A stretch of DNA of 64,000 nucleotides from the NCBI GenBank assembly GCA_022496805.1, contig CM040093.1:14858213-14922212 (forward strand), in the 5' to 3' direction. A program made the position numbers and the translations under genes. This DNA comes from Pohlia nutans (lineage: Eukaryota; Streptophyta; Bryopsida; Bryales; Mniaceae). This document shows positions 36,190-47,209 of the stretch, piece by piece; position 1 is the stretch's first letter; the number at the start of each line of letters is the position of its first letter. The notes below the pieces were generated by a model, which saw only the letters and a list, made by a program, of their open reading frames with translations, did not search any database and was not told the origin of the DNA.

Positions 36190-36850
36190 CAATACATAAA
36201 CTGAGGTGCTTGCAAAAAAGAACTACAGTGAGTTAGTAGATTATGATGGACTCTGTTAGTACATCCAACCTAAGATGTAATTATGTAGTTGCATGTTACA
36301 ATTGATCAAACTACTCCCTAGAGATCCAACCAAAATGAAGACATAAACTGAGGATATTACAAAAACCACAACTAGAGTGAGTAGAGTCTAGAGATCAATG
36401 AAATTGACGATATAAACAAAGGATATGGCAACAAAAAAGCAGCTAGAGTGAGTAGATTATGAAGGTCCGTAACGTATAACCATGTAGTTGCATGTTACAT
36501 TTGATCAAACTACTCACTAGAGATCAATCAATGAACCCCAACCAAATTGAAGACATAAACTGAGGATATTACAAACACCGCAACTAGAGTGAGTAGAGTA
36601 TGAAGGACCTATGCACGTATATAATTATGGGGAGATCAATGAAACCTAACCAAGCTGACGATATAAACGAAGGATATTGCAAAAAAGGCAACTAGAGTGA
36701 GTAGAGTATGAAGGACCCTAACATATATATAATCATGTAGTTGCATATACAATTGATCAAGAATGAAAACCAACCAAACCAGTTGAGGATATTGTCAAAA
36801 CCGTAGAGTATGAAGGAACTTCTACATATAGAGTTATTGTTCTATTACAT
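36190..36850. repeat. Diverged tandem array in the ARID-HMG 5' UTR intron
   Basis: About six irregular copies of a ~70-140-bp unit marked by ATAAACTGAGGATATTACAA, AACTAGAGTGAGTAGA and, in some, CATGTAGTTGCATGTTACA (starts near 36194, 36342, 36410, 36552, 36660 and 36782). Confidence 0.85.
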
Positions 36851-37228
36851 CAAACTACTCAATGAACACCTCGTCTTTACAATCCCTCAGTTTACAAGGT
36901 CCTCCTAATTACAATGACTTTTTATGCTCATACACACAACCAACATGTCCAAGAACCATTGAAACAACCGAAAAAAACCTAACCGGAGATATTCACGATT
37001 GCCAATTACGAAACTCACTGTTAGTTACGCAACTTAACCCTTAAAAAGCAAACAAGAGGGCGCCTCCATTTGCAACTCAAGTGCCAATTTGTCAATAAGC
37101 CCCAAATGAATGTCATCGCCAATTCTGATGGAGAGCTACTACACTTCTTTTCAAGAGCAAAAGATTATCTCACCCTCACGCTTCCGGTCCTACGATCAAA
37201 ACAAAGAAAATAAAATCAGCATACTCAC

Positions 37229-37590
37229 CGATCAAGCTCCGGATTGAAGAAGAGTTTGAAATCACCAAAAACAAAGCTCCAAGTCTTGATCCAAATTTTG
37301 TAAAACCCCAGAAACCTAAAGATCGTTGAAGGCAAAAGTCTACTCAGAGTTCGGTACAGCAAAAGCTATGAGTTGCTGCACCATGACTGCTCCTTCGTCG
37401 GCAACGACACTTGTACATACGCTACGTCCCGCATTGAAGGAGACGACCATTATTCATCCATTTGGCGCACCAGAATCGTTCAAATGATGAAAACCATCCC
37501 TTAGTTCTCTACGATTACTACAACTACACTGCAGAGTGGGTTCAGTTCTTGGAGTGAGTTCTGGCTTTGTACGAGAAGGGTTTTGGAATC
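37229..37590. promoter_or_regulatory. Shared divergent promoter of ARID-HMG and glyoxalase II
   Basis: Between the leader-exon donor of the minus-strand ARID-HMG gene (37229) and the plus-strand glyoxalase ATG (37591) there are only 361 bp. They must hold both transcription starts and one leader exon. No convincing TATA box was identified on either strand. Confidence 0.55.
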
Positions 37591-40500
37591 ATGAAGGTGG
37601 TGACTGTGCCGTGCTTGGAGGACAACTACGCCTACTTGTATGTATTTTTTTTGTTGTTTTTTTGGTTTCGTATTGTTTTGTTGAATGAGGTTTTTGTGAT
37701 GCAAATAGCGCAGTTGGTTTTGGGTATTTTGACAAGAAGAATTGGTTTTTAGGGTATTTGATGAAGGAACTGGCGATGCAGTGGCGATTGATCCTGTATG
37801 GCCGGACGAAGTATTGCAAGCAGCGCAAGTGAATGGTGTCAAAGTCAAAATGGTCCTCACTACTCACCATCACTGGTATTGCCTTCTTCTTTTTTTTAAC
37901 TCAAGTACCAAGAACCTCAAAAATTAGGCCTCATGTTTTTCTTTTAGCAGTTTTGAGCAGGTCCTATGTGGACTTCTTTTTGTTCAAATTTCTTTCTTTT
38001 TTGACCCACACATGCAATGTTCTTCACTGATTCTAGTGATGTAAAATTTGGTAACATCTGGATTATATTTTTCATAATATGATCAATTGAATTTGACATT
38101 TTAAAACCATGAATCCTTGGTCCTTTAGGGGGTTAATCTTTTTTTGAATTCCTTACAATGAAAAGCCTTGATTGTAGTTGTGTATTGGTGTTACATGAGC
38201 ATTGATTGAAATACGGTTTGTTCTTTACTCCATGTAATAAATTTATAGAGAGGAATTTGGCATGTATTGTGATTCACGATAAAAACACATTGTAAAACAC
38301 ATTGTAACCGAATTGAGTCTCATTTTTATTTTTTAAAAGCAGTTTTGAGTAGGTCCTATGTAGACTTCCTTTTGTTCAAATTTCTTTCTTTTTGGACCAA
38401 CACATGCAATGTTCTTCACTGATTCTGGTGATATAAAATTTGGTATATCTTTCACAATATGATCGATTGGATTCGTCATTTTAAAACCCATGAATCACTG
38501 GTCCTTTTGGGGTTAAGAGCATCCTCAATGCATCATTGTAAAAGGGGTGGAATAAATGAGTAATTTGCGTGTGGGACACATTTCTCATTTATGCCAGGAT
38601 GCTGTAAGGACATTACCAGCCATTTTTGTATATGTATCTGCAAACAAGGTCCCATTTTTGTATATGTATCTGAATAGAATTATTTTTTTCAGAAACGGAT
38701 ACAGTTTGATTACTTAGCTGAAAAATGAGATTCTGGATGTATCTTTCTTTTGAAACAGAAAAAGAAATCTATTCATGGACCAGGACCTTGTTTTAATGAT
38801 TCAGAATACATACAGAAATATTGCAGGGTTCTTTACTTATATGTGTTTTTTGAGGGGTTTTACCTTAATGTGTAGGGATCACGCAGGCGGAAACAATGGC
38901 ATGAAGAAGCTTGTGAAGGATGTGCCTATCTATGGTGGTGTGAAGGACAAAGTGGAGGGTTGCTCACATCCGGTGCAACATGGTGATGAGTTTTCTATCA
39001 GTCCCTCTATTCGTGTTAAATGCCTCGAGACTCCCTGGTGAGTTCTGTCTTCTTGTTTCTTTCATTTAACATCTTAAAATAAAAATTAAAAAATCCTGGT
39101 CATGCATGCAAACCACATAGCATTCTTGAGTACTGGCATGACATCTATTGAGAACAATGTCAACCAAGAGTTATTTAGAGCAAAGTCATGCCAAATTAAA
39201 TCAAAATTAGATTTCCCTTTTCATTGGCAGTGGACTCTCAAAATTAACGTCAAAGAAAGTAGGTTTTTAAAGCTTTTACATACTCGAGACAAGGGCTCAT
39301 TGGCTTGAGGAGCTCAAATTGTGCTCAACTTTGTAAAATAAGTTTTCTGGGATCCCTGTTCATGTGCGATGGATTTCTTTTCATGCCAATTTAGAGGGTG
39401 CTTAACAAGGATTATTTTGATGGTATACATTTTAACACTTTTTATTGTCATATTCTAGTATCTGCATGGAATATTGGATGTTGTGTACACATGTGATTAA
39501 AGAAACTCTACGTCATGTTGTGAACTGAGTTGCCAAAGGCATGACTTAAAAGAGTTCTGAGTTTTTGTGGATTTCAGCTTGTAAAAAAAATTATTTTCAT
39601 TTGTTGGGTGCAGCCATACAAAAGGGCACATAAGCTATTTCATCACAAGCTCACATGCTCAAGATAAACCGGCCGTGTTCACTGGAGATACTTTGGTGCA
39701 GTCTCTTACCATCTTTACGATCCAGTTTTAGTTCTTACTTCCAAGTGAACCATTCTTCTGATATATGTAAGAATGGTGTCTTACATTTAAAATTTTGATA
39801 TGTACACTATTGGTACATAGTGGCACAAATCGGGTGGCTTACCTTATGTGATAGACAATATATGTTTTCTAAGAATTAGTGTGTAGACTCTGTGTTTTTG
39901 TAGGCTCAATAACGCTATTATTTAGCCAGTTGTTAGAACCGAGTATGACATCTTTTGCACTTGTCAGGTACGTTTTTAGGCCCCTGAAATGTACTTGACA
40001 AGTTGAAAGATGCCAAAGCTGCACAACTACGGAAAGGCATTCCCAGTGAAGGGAATTTGATGACCTCTGTTTTTTCTGTTGCACTCTGAACTCGTAATTA
40101 TCATACCCTCCAATATCACATTCTTTGATATTGTGCACACATGTGATATAAAAGAGTTCTGAGTGTGGGGTGGTCAGTTCATTGGGGGCTGTGGCAGGTT
40201 TTTCGAGGGGACGCCTGATCAAATGTACAATTCATTGTGCAAGACACTTGCTTCACTTCCTCCTGAAACTTAAGTCTACTGTGGTCATGAGGTGTGAACC
40301 TTCTTTTACTTACATATTTCCTTCCCGGGGGGTGCAATCTACATTATGTTTCAGAATCACGTGTGTTCATGACCCCTTCTAAAAACCCCCTTGTATACGA
40401 GAGATTATATGTCTAAATACCTTTGTATACAGATATATTCCGTTTTAAATATATGTTTAACGTAAGTATACGTGAATATTTTTAGTTCTAAATGTGTTTA

Positions 40501-41647
40501 TTGTATGTATACGTAATACGGCAGTGTTCAAATTAATACCCCTTCTGTGCACTAACGTATACTCGTACATGTTTAGTACAGTGCAGCCCCCGGGATTTCC
40601 TCATCTGCTTTTACTGCCTTGACATTCAATTTTGAGGTCATAGTTGATAATCGCGGTTAGTTGTCATCAATTGCAGTACACAGAGAAGAATTTGGAGTTT
40701 GCTTTGACGGTGGAGCCCAAGAATGAGGCTCTCGTGAAGAAGATGGAGTGGGTGGTGCAGCAACGACAACAAAAGTTACCGACTGTGCCTTCCACCATTG
40801 GAGACGAGCTTGAATTCAACCCTTTCATGCGAGTGGAGAACAAGTCTCTTCAGGTTTCAAAATCAACTCTCTCATACATCAACACCTAATTAATACATTT
40901 ATAGCAAAAGGTTTTAATCGATAAATTAATTATAATCACAATAACAAAGTACTCACATAACATTCCATGCAACTACTTTGTTCTCAACTGCTCCGACAAG
41001 AGTTTCTTGAATCCAAGCTACAATCTGTTATTTTTTGCCTTTCAAATGGGATTAGTTTTCTATAGAGGAGTTCCATGTGCATGCTTTCTATTGTGAATGT
41101 AAGCCTTGTTTTTTCTTTTTGTCTTTTTATCTACTTTAAAGAAGAGTGAGCTCTTCCAACTGTTATGCAACAACATAGCTTTCTACTTTTAGATTTTATG
41201 ATCATACTTAATTAATTAATAAATATTGACTTAAAGGATGATTATGCTTGTTGATTCACGGAGATCAACTTTCCAAACTTTGCTTATCTGCATTAACAAA
41301 GTAGTAAGTTATGTGGAGTGTTGACTTGCATTAAGGTAAACCACCCCATCTGTGCCATGTGGCTGTTTGTCTTGCTTTGTCTTGTTTTAAATGTAAGACA
41401 CTCATACATAGTCTTACATTTATGAGTGTCTTGTATTAAAAAAATTGACAAGTACACTACAAGTACATAGTGGTACAAACAGGGTGACTTCCAAATAGGG
41501 TGGTTTACCTTAACTCAAATGAATGACAACATTTTTTGTGTGTTGTGTGCAACACAGCTGGCCACGGGGCGAGAGTCCCCTGTGGAAGTGATGGCTGAAG
41601 TGAGGCGCATGAAAGACAACTACAAGGGGACGATTTCTGTTTTGTAA
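37591..41647 (+). CDS. Glyoxalase II (hydroxyacylglutathione hydrolase), cytosolic type, with in-frame stop
   Basis: Exons 37591-37637, 37753-37875, 38876-39037, 39614-39695, 40178-40291, 40677-40853 and 41558-41647 keep phase throughout for 264 codons. The enzyme hydrolyses S-D-lactoylglutathione to D-lactate in methylglyoxal detoxification. Metal ligands are visible: THHHWDH (53-59), His112 in CHTKGH, and Asp136 in FTGDT. Then come [26 protein letters not shown] and the C-terminal [12 protein letters not shown]. There is no transit peptide, and the length matches cytosolic forms. Oddity: codon 170, between LPPET and VYCGHEY, is TAA (40271-40273) where the family has Lys. It lies inside exon 5 with no splice alternative, and would remove the seventh ligand (the His of CGHE) and the glutathione-binding C-terminus. 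All else is conserved, so it is either a very recent nonsense allele or a base-call error. Confidence 0.92.
37900..38132 (+). mobile_element. TTAA-type MITE, family A, copy 5 (glyoxalase intron 2)
   Basis: TTAA at 37896-37899 (left end degraded to CTCAAGTACCAAG), family A body, right end CCTTGGTCCTTTAGGGGG then TTAA (38133-38136). It lies 20 bp after the exon 2 donor. Confidence 0.8.
38296..38512 (+). mobile_element. TTAA-type MITE, family A, copy 6 (glyoxalase intron 2)
   Basis: Family A body in the same orientation as copy 5. Right end CTGGTCCTTTTGGGG followed by TTAA (38513-38516), into which the next MITE is inserted. Confidence 0.8.
38517..38604 (+). mobile_element. Harbinger-type MITE, 88 bp
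   Basis: TAA at 38514-38516 and 38605-38607. Ends GAGCATCCTCAATGC and, complemented, CAGCATCCTGGC. The 8-base terminus GAGCATCC is that of the 5-kb Harbinger element at 15306, so it is a plausible passenger of that transposase. Confidence 0.8.
40324..40594 (+). mobile_element. hAT-type MITE, copy 2 (glyoxalase intron 5)
   Basis: ATTTCCTT (40316-40323) and ATTTCCTC (40595-40602) form an 8-bp duplication with one mismatch around a 271-bp element. Ends CCCGGGGGGTGCAATCTAC and GTACAGTGCAGCCCCCGGG. Reverse of the copy at 31380. It fills most of the 385-bp intron. Confidence 0.88.
41332..41516. mobile_element. MITE with TTAAGGTAAACCACCC ends (glyoxalase intron 6)
   Basis: TTAAGGTAAACCACCC on the left and GGGTGGTTTACCTTAA on the right, with an internal hairpin around AAGACACTCATACATAGTC. 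A right-half relative is at about 39765-39850 in intron 4. Confidence 0.75.
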
Positions 41648-42157
41648 GTAGGTGTGTGCTGCTCCTTTCTCTGCGTTTCAAGGACTAAATCCCACAATCA
41701 GAGGAACATAGCAAGTTGTACCATTGGGTGCAGTGTAGGGCCCTGCAAGGTGCACTGTACCTGATAAATTACAGTTTACCCTCCATAATATGACATTATA
41801 TGATATTATTGTTTCAAGCAATACACATGTGACAAGTCATTTATGTGACTAATCCATGCTTGCCACCTTGAAGTCAGGGCTTCCCAAACATGTCATAATA
41901 GAGAGGGACGATTGTACCTTGCATTAGAGGCGCATTTGCCTTGTTCCCCTTGTGGGATTTTGCGGCTCCAATGAAAGGATTTACTGTGTTGGGGATCACA
42001 ATCACTTGAGATGATGATATACGAGCATTTCCACCAGCAACTCTGAATTGCACTTTGAAGCTCATTCAATAATTGAGACCTCACCATGTAGTTTCCCACC
42101 AACGTCACTCAATTAGACACTGAAAATAGTAAGTAAGCCACTTACAAGTCACCACGC
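41648..42157. other. Glyoxalase II downstream region
   Basis: Contains a MITE (about 41783-41910) with ends CCCTCCATAATATGACA and TGTCATAATAGAGAGGG, the full-length relative of the CYP51 intron 4 fragment. No gene. Confidence 0.55.
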
Positions 42158-42366
42158 ATCATAAGGTTCTTTAGCCCCTCTCTGAAACACCTTACCAGTA
42201 TTCTTGAATCATTGTAGTAGATTCCCAAATCATGGCAAGTCCACGTCATCTTTAGCTAAAGATTGGGTGGTGAGACAATGCTATAGTGCTACATTGGGGA
42301 TTGAACCATCTACAAAGCTATTGTTGAAAAGGGTGAACTCTACCATCTGCTAAAGAACCTTATGAT
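42158..42366. mobile_element. MITE family G, copy 2
   Basis: Ends ATCATAAGGTTCTTTAGC and GCTAAAGAACCTTATGAT are perfectly inverted; central CATCTTTAGCTAAAGAT. The paralogous sequence at 46350 reads CACCACACATGGATTGTGC without it. Confidence 0.85.
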
Positions 42367-42394
42367 GGATTGTGCAATCATGATGTGCAATTAA

Positions 42395-43336
42395 CCCCTA
42401 AAGGACCAAGTGTCCTATATGAGACATTTTCAATGTTTGGGTAGGTTCCCATGGTGTCATTTTTTATCCCAAGTTTTTGAAAAACGTTATGTGAATTTGG
42501 CATGTCAATACAAAAAGGGGAATCCAATTTTTATTTTTTTTGACTTGAGTTATCCGTAAAGTCCATCAAATTTTGAAGAAGATACCATGAATATTGTTTT
42601 ATTAAACTCTTATTTATTCACTCCAAATAACTAAAAGGTGTGAAAGATCTTGGTGGTCTATCATTATTAGGTGTGTAAGAGGTGTGTAAGAGCTTGGTGG
42701 TCTTCAAAAGTTTTCAAAAGTTTTTTAGCTCCTTTCTTGGTGCTAAAAAACTTTTGAAAACTTTTGAAGACCACCAAGCTCTTACACACCTCTTACACAC
42801 CTAATAATGATAAACCACCAAAAATTTCCACACCTTTTAACTATTTGGAGTGAACAAATAAGAGTATAATAAAACAAAATTCCTTGTAGATTCATCAAAT
42901 GCAAGGTGACTTTACAGATAACTCAACTTTGTAAGTGAAAGTTGTGGAGAAAAAGAGGTTTTTGGGGGGAGACTGGGCAGTGCGGCCAGGGCTTAAAATA
43001 ACCTTAGAAATGATTTTTTGCATCTCTACCGTAGGATCTTCCTTCAGACTACCAAAAAAAAAGCATGGTAAAACTTTCATAGAATTCGACCACATAAATT
43101 GTAAGTTTATAGCATTTGAAGTAAAATGATGAAATGACAATCTCTTTTGTCCTTTTTTGACCATCTTTGGAGACATAGGAAAAATTGTTAAATTGGTCAA
43201 GAAATTCTTTTATTTTTTTTTAACTTGTTCAAATTGGTATTAGCTATCAAGAGCCAAAAAGAAAATCACAAGAAAATGAATAGAAAGAGATGAAAAGGAT
43301 GTTCAAAAACAAGAAAAATCCACAGTCCTTTAGGGA
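42395..43336. mobile_element. TTAA-bounded element, 942 bp, carrying a nested MITE
   Basis: TTAA (42391-42394), CCCCTAAAGGACCAAG on the left; CAGTCCTTTAGGGA and TTAA (43337-43340) on the right. The paralogous region at about 46369 (TGTGCAATCATGAAGAAAAGA) lacks it. Non-coding. Confidence 0.85.
42547..42924. mobile_element. MITE with GAGTTA..AAAG ends, nested, with long central palindrome
   Basis: GAGTTATCCGTAAAGTCC and GACTTTACAGATAACTC bound 378 bp. The middle ~170 bp (about 42660-42830) is an almost perfect palindrome (AAGAGGTGTGTAAGAGCTTG and complement). Its truncated right half is at 47060-47209. Confidence 0.85.
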
Positions 43337-43340
43337 TTAA

Positions 43341-44668
43341 GAAGAGAAGATACATTGGCTCAAGTCAATTTAAGGGCCGTGAACTAGGTTATTTTATTTA
43401 GTGTCTCACTCCAAATAAATTGTATCAAACATAGTGATTGTTGCGAGCGAGTGTACATGTGATTATTCAAAAGAATCCAAAAGATTGAAATCTACAGACA
43501 CAGATGATTCAAAAAATCCAGACTCTAAAATGAGTTGATTTAATCGGTCAAAATCTACATATCAAAGGGTGGCTCATATCAATTCTCGCATTCACCATTT
43601 GGGAATTGCATATTTCTTCCAATGTTGCCCACTTTTCCCTGAGTGTCTTTTCCCACTTTTTAATGTGAAAAATCGCTCCATTTTCCAATGTAGGGAAATG
43701 GAGATGTTCTTGTGTGATATCTTGTTTACCCCAATTAACCCTTAAACATCCTTCCAAGCCCCTTAGGTTTGATTTCCAAGGAATCTTACTTCAAGCATGA
43801 GCACTACTCAACTCCTTCTGACGAGACATAGATATAGGTGAGGCATTTGATGTGCTAAGTTGCAACAACAAATTCTTTCGTGCTTGTTTGCAATGCCTAG
43901 ATCAAAGGTATTGGAGGATCATTTGATTCTTGCCCAAGTTCCCAATTGATTCTTCGTGTAATTGTTTCTTTGTTGTGATTGGTCATGCACCCATGCCCGA
44001 CCTAAATATATAATCCATATTCTTTCAGAGATCCTCGAGCTGCCCACTAAGGACCTAAAATGTCGTTTAGAGGTTAACAAGGATAAGCTAGGGATAAATG
44101 TTACATTTCTCCCTTGCTTACTTCCACAAAACCCTCCCAGAGTGTTTGTGACTGGTACATTCACAAGCCAATCATGAATTGAACAAGCAGCTATTTGCGT
44201 AGAGTCTACCTTAGAGTTTACCCCGGATTTTCTTTTACGGCTTGTTTTTACTCTTCAGCCATATAACTCTTGAAAACAAAGCGTTCCATTCTCTTCCGCA
44301 ACTCGGCAGGTCACCATTCAAATGGGCATGGTTGTGTGGACTTCCATTATCCGAGATAATCGATCTCAATAGAATAGGGAGCTGCTTTACAAGGCTTTTA
44401 CTTCTAGCTAGTTCTCTTCTTTTGTTTTTGGCATGTTTTTGGCAGGTTTTCAGAGGGCACTTTTCATTGAAATATTTTTCCCTCTCATATCTTCCTTCCT
44501 AGACATTTAGCTTATCTTAGTTAGACTTGGTCTCTCGGTTCATCTGTTTGCCCTTGTCTGTTCATCCGTTGTTTACTCCCTCATGTACTCTTCTGCCTTA
44601 GCAAGCTCTCTATTAGCCCAAGATGGGATTTCACAGAAACCAAAGCATCTTCGTAGTCTCTCTCCTTG
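43341..44668. other. Gene-free intergenic DNA
   Basis: 43341-43430 matches 46380-46460 (part of a ~180-bp duplicated segment). AATTAACCCTTAAACATCC at 43733 has the look of another TTAA-type left end without a partner. No gene recognised. Confidence 0.45.
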
Positions 44669-44850
44669 CACTACTAGCAAAGGCGTCACTTCTTACTCAA
44701 AACAATGTCAGAATTCATTGTACACACTTGTCCGAGCACTTGTCCTACGTGACGAATTGCACTCACCAAGTCTTGAGCGCTGCAGCGAGTGCGAAGTGGC
44801 GCCATTTGACTCACCTACTGAGTGAAAAGCGACGCCTTCTCCTTGTAGTG
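44669..44850. mobile_element. CACTA-type MITE, 182 bp
   Basis: 3-bp duplication TTG on both sides (44666-44668, 44851-44853). Ends CACTACTAGCAAAGGCGTCAC and, complemented, CACTACAAGGAGAAGGCGTC. CACTA termini with a 3-bp duplication are diagnostic. Confidence 0.88.
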
Positions 44851-44991
44851 TTGTGGGGCAGAGACAATAAACAATCCTCTACGTGTTGTTAGAGTTGGAT
44901 AATTCTGCTGTGGTATCCACATACTGTACTCGTTTCTTCAGGTGTAGACAGAGATCAGTCGAATATCAGAGCCACCAATATGTCGACAATG

Positions 44992-45075
44992 TGCCGGTAG
45001 GGAGAATCGAACTCCCAACCTCAGCAAAAGCGGAGAGGTTGAAGCAACAAAACCTAAGCTGATAAAGGTGTAACA
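44992..45075 (-). repeat. tRNA-like 3' half (possible SINE relic)
   Basis: Minus strand carries GGGAGTTCGATTCTCCC, a perfect T-arm with the B-box GTTCGATTC, followed by TACCGGCA. The 5' acceptor partner and a normal D arm are absent, so I do not call a functional tRNA. Confidence 0.35.
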
Positions 45076-45424
45076 CTACCAGATCCTCTCCGCCGGATTT
45101 TCTGGTTGTGAAGCACCAATGCCCGCCTCATGTCAAGCTGAGTTTCATCTTTAGTATATATACCATTGCATGGATTCTCTGTGCTCGCAGCATTTCGAAC
45201 GATCAGGCACTTCTGAATGTCTTGTGCAACTACCGACACTCAAAGTAAGGATCTGCGAGCATTTCCTTGCCTGGAATTACAGACAAACCACCCACACTGT
45301 CACCATGGTTAATTATTCCCTGCCACCCGGACCTGGCCCGAGCTCGGAATGAATTATGTATCATCACCCTAGTTGCCATTCCATCTCACCGACATCGATC
45401 CAAATCCAATCCACCTCGAGCAAT

Positions 45425-45569
45425 CACTACAAGAAAACCCGTCACTTTTCACTGTCTGAAATCGCGAATTGAAAAATGTATCTTTTCCTTGTCCTATGTG
45501 ACCAAAATCACTCACCAACTTTGGAATGGCTCAAAATAGCAGTGAGAAGCAAATAGTTTCCTTGTAGTG
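45425..45569. mobile_element. CACTA-type MITE, 145 bp
   Basis: Left end CACTACAAGAAAACCCGTCAC, right end GTTTCCTTGTAGTG. The flanking triplets AAT and CAT differ by one base. Classic CACTACAAGAAAA terminus. Confidence 0.82.
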
Positions 45570-45583
45570 CATATCGAGGCTTA

Positions 45584-45722
45584 GGGCCTCTTTACACTAG
45601 AGGCGAGAAGCTGTCCGAAGAGAAATTTCAGCCAATGAGAAATTAGTCTTCTCGGTTTCTAGGCCTTCCATTGGCTGAAATTTCTCTCCTCACGACTTCT
45701 CGCCTCTAGTGTAAAGAGGCCC
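45584..45722. mobile_element. Tourist-like (Harbinger) MITE, 139 bp
   Basis: TTA duplicated at 45581-45583 and 45723-45725. Inverted ends of ~27 bp beginning GGGCCTCTTTACACTAGAGG, identical on both sides. Recent insertion. Confidence 0.88.
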
Positions 45723-45725
45723 TTA

Positions 45726-46458
45726 ATGAATCAGCCGGAATTTAGCCACAGATCGACCGACAGACACCCCTTCTGGATCAGGTCCCTTGAATGGATCTAA
45801 TATGCCCTAACCTCATAAGAAGTAGAGCGACTCACTGGGTTTTCAGTCTCGTTTTACAGAAGTCATGTACTTGGAGGCACGCCACAAGTCACTGAAAATG
45901 TGTCGTTTTTCACTTACTATAAATGAAAAAGGAATGAAATTGCGCAAGGCACATGAGCTATGTCAGTGCTGGTGAGTGGTTTTGGTCACAAGAAAACAGA
46001 AATATAAGTATAATATTTAGCCATTATTTATTGTTCCCACAGAATGAGGAATGAAAAACGACAGGTCTTCTACTAGTGCGCATGCATCGTTTTCAAAATG
46101 AAGGGATCCTCTTGAGGCCAGATGGGCATTTTCTATTGAACATCTGTTATGATCTCCAAAGGTAGGTAGAGAAACATTATAATGTACCAATCATGCTCAT
46201 ACTTGGAGAGTCAACACTTTGGAAATGGTGATCACAAGGATTTTGAACGAGTGAAACCTGAGGCAATCAAACTTAGGGCATACCATGTACTTCCCAACCA
46301 ACATCACTCAATTAGGCTCTGAAAATAGTAAGTAAACCACTCACAAATCACCACACATGGATTGTGCAATCATGAAGAAAAGAAGATACACTAGCTTGAG
46401 TAGATTTGAGGGCCTTGAATTGGGTTGTTGTATTCAGCGTTTCCCTCCAAATAAATTA
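45726..46458. other. Gene-free; contains a duplicated segment
   Basis: 46275-46460 is a paralogue of 42083-42160, 42367-42390 and 43341-43430, and supplies the empty sites for two elements there. No gene. Confidence 0.55.
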
Positions 46459-46780
46459 GGGGTTGTCACACCTCTTTGGAGAAGTTTGATTCTTTAAAAA
46501 TTGAGAACTTGGGGAGGGAAATGTGGAGCCAATCGTGGCCATTCTCCATGAAGAATGTGTCAATGACTCCCCTTCTCACTGTATGAAGAATGAGAATGGA
46601 CATGGCTTGGTAATCTTTTACACAGCTTCTCAATCTTCACGCCCATTCTTCACCTCCGAACAAAAAGAATGAAACTTCTCAATTTTTGGAGAATGGCTAT
46701 CCTCCACAATTCAAAGTGAAAGTGCCACGTACGCATTCTCTAAAGATTGAGAATGGGAAGAAAGAGGTGTGACACCTCCT
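46459..46780. mobile_element. MITE with GTCACACCTCTTT ends
   Basis: GGTTGTCACACCTCTTT on the left and AAAGAGGTGTGACACC on the right, ~322 bp, with interior ATTGAGAATGG-type repeats. Target duplication not resolved. Confidence 0.65.
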
Positions 46781-47059
46781 ATTGTTGACCAACCCATGCA
46801 CATCCATTTTTCCACAACCAGAGAGCTTCTACTCAAGGTGACCCCTCCCCAATGGTTGAGAATGGAAACAACATACTTCCCTATTTCAATTTTAATTTTT
46901 TTAATTTTGGACAACACTTTCAAAAATTTATGAGCTTGCATAATTATTGTCATGTTTTCTTTTAAGTATGACAATGCAATATGACCAATTTTATTTATAA
47001 GAGAATTAAGTGGTTTGGGTTTTAGTATGAAACAAGGAGGTAAAAAAAGTTTTCCTTGA

Positions 47060-47209
47060 GTTTAGAGATCACCAAACTCTTACACACTTAATAATGATAG
47101 ACCACCAAGCTCTTCCATATTTTTTAACTATTTGGAGTGAACAAATAAGAGTATTAAAGAAAAATTCATGGTATCTTATTTAAACTCAAGGTGACTTTGC
47201 AGATAACTC
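47060..47209. mobile_element. Truncated relative of the nested MITE at 42547
   Basis: ACCAAACTCTTACACAC through GACTTTGCAGATAACTC matches the right half of 42547-42924. Confidence 0.7.

Noticed and set aside
36190..36850. CRISPR-like regularly spaced repeats
   Set aside because: Units are diverged, irregular in length and lie in a plant intron; no CRISPR array is expected or present.
43548..43757. 69-residue frame on the minus strand with plausible composition
   Set aside because: No recognised family, bordered by TTAA-element-like sequence; too little to support.
44623..44892. Small secreted-looking 89-residue frame
   Set aside because: Most of it is the CACTA MITE at 44669-44850.
44992..45075. 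Functional tRNA gene on the minus strand
   Set aside because: Good T-arm but no matching 5' acceptor strand and no normal D arm; kept only as a tRNA-like relic.
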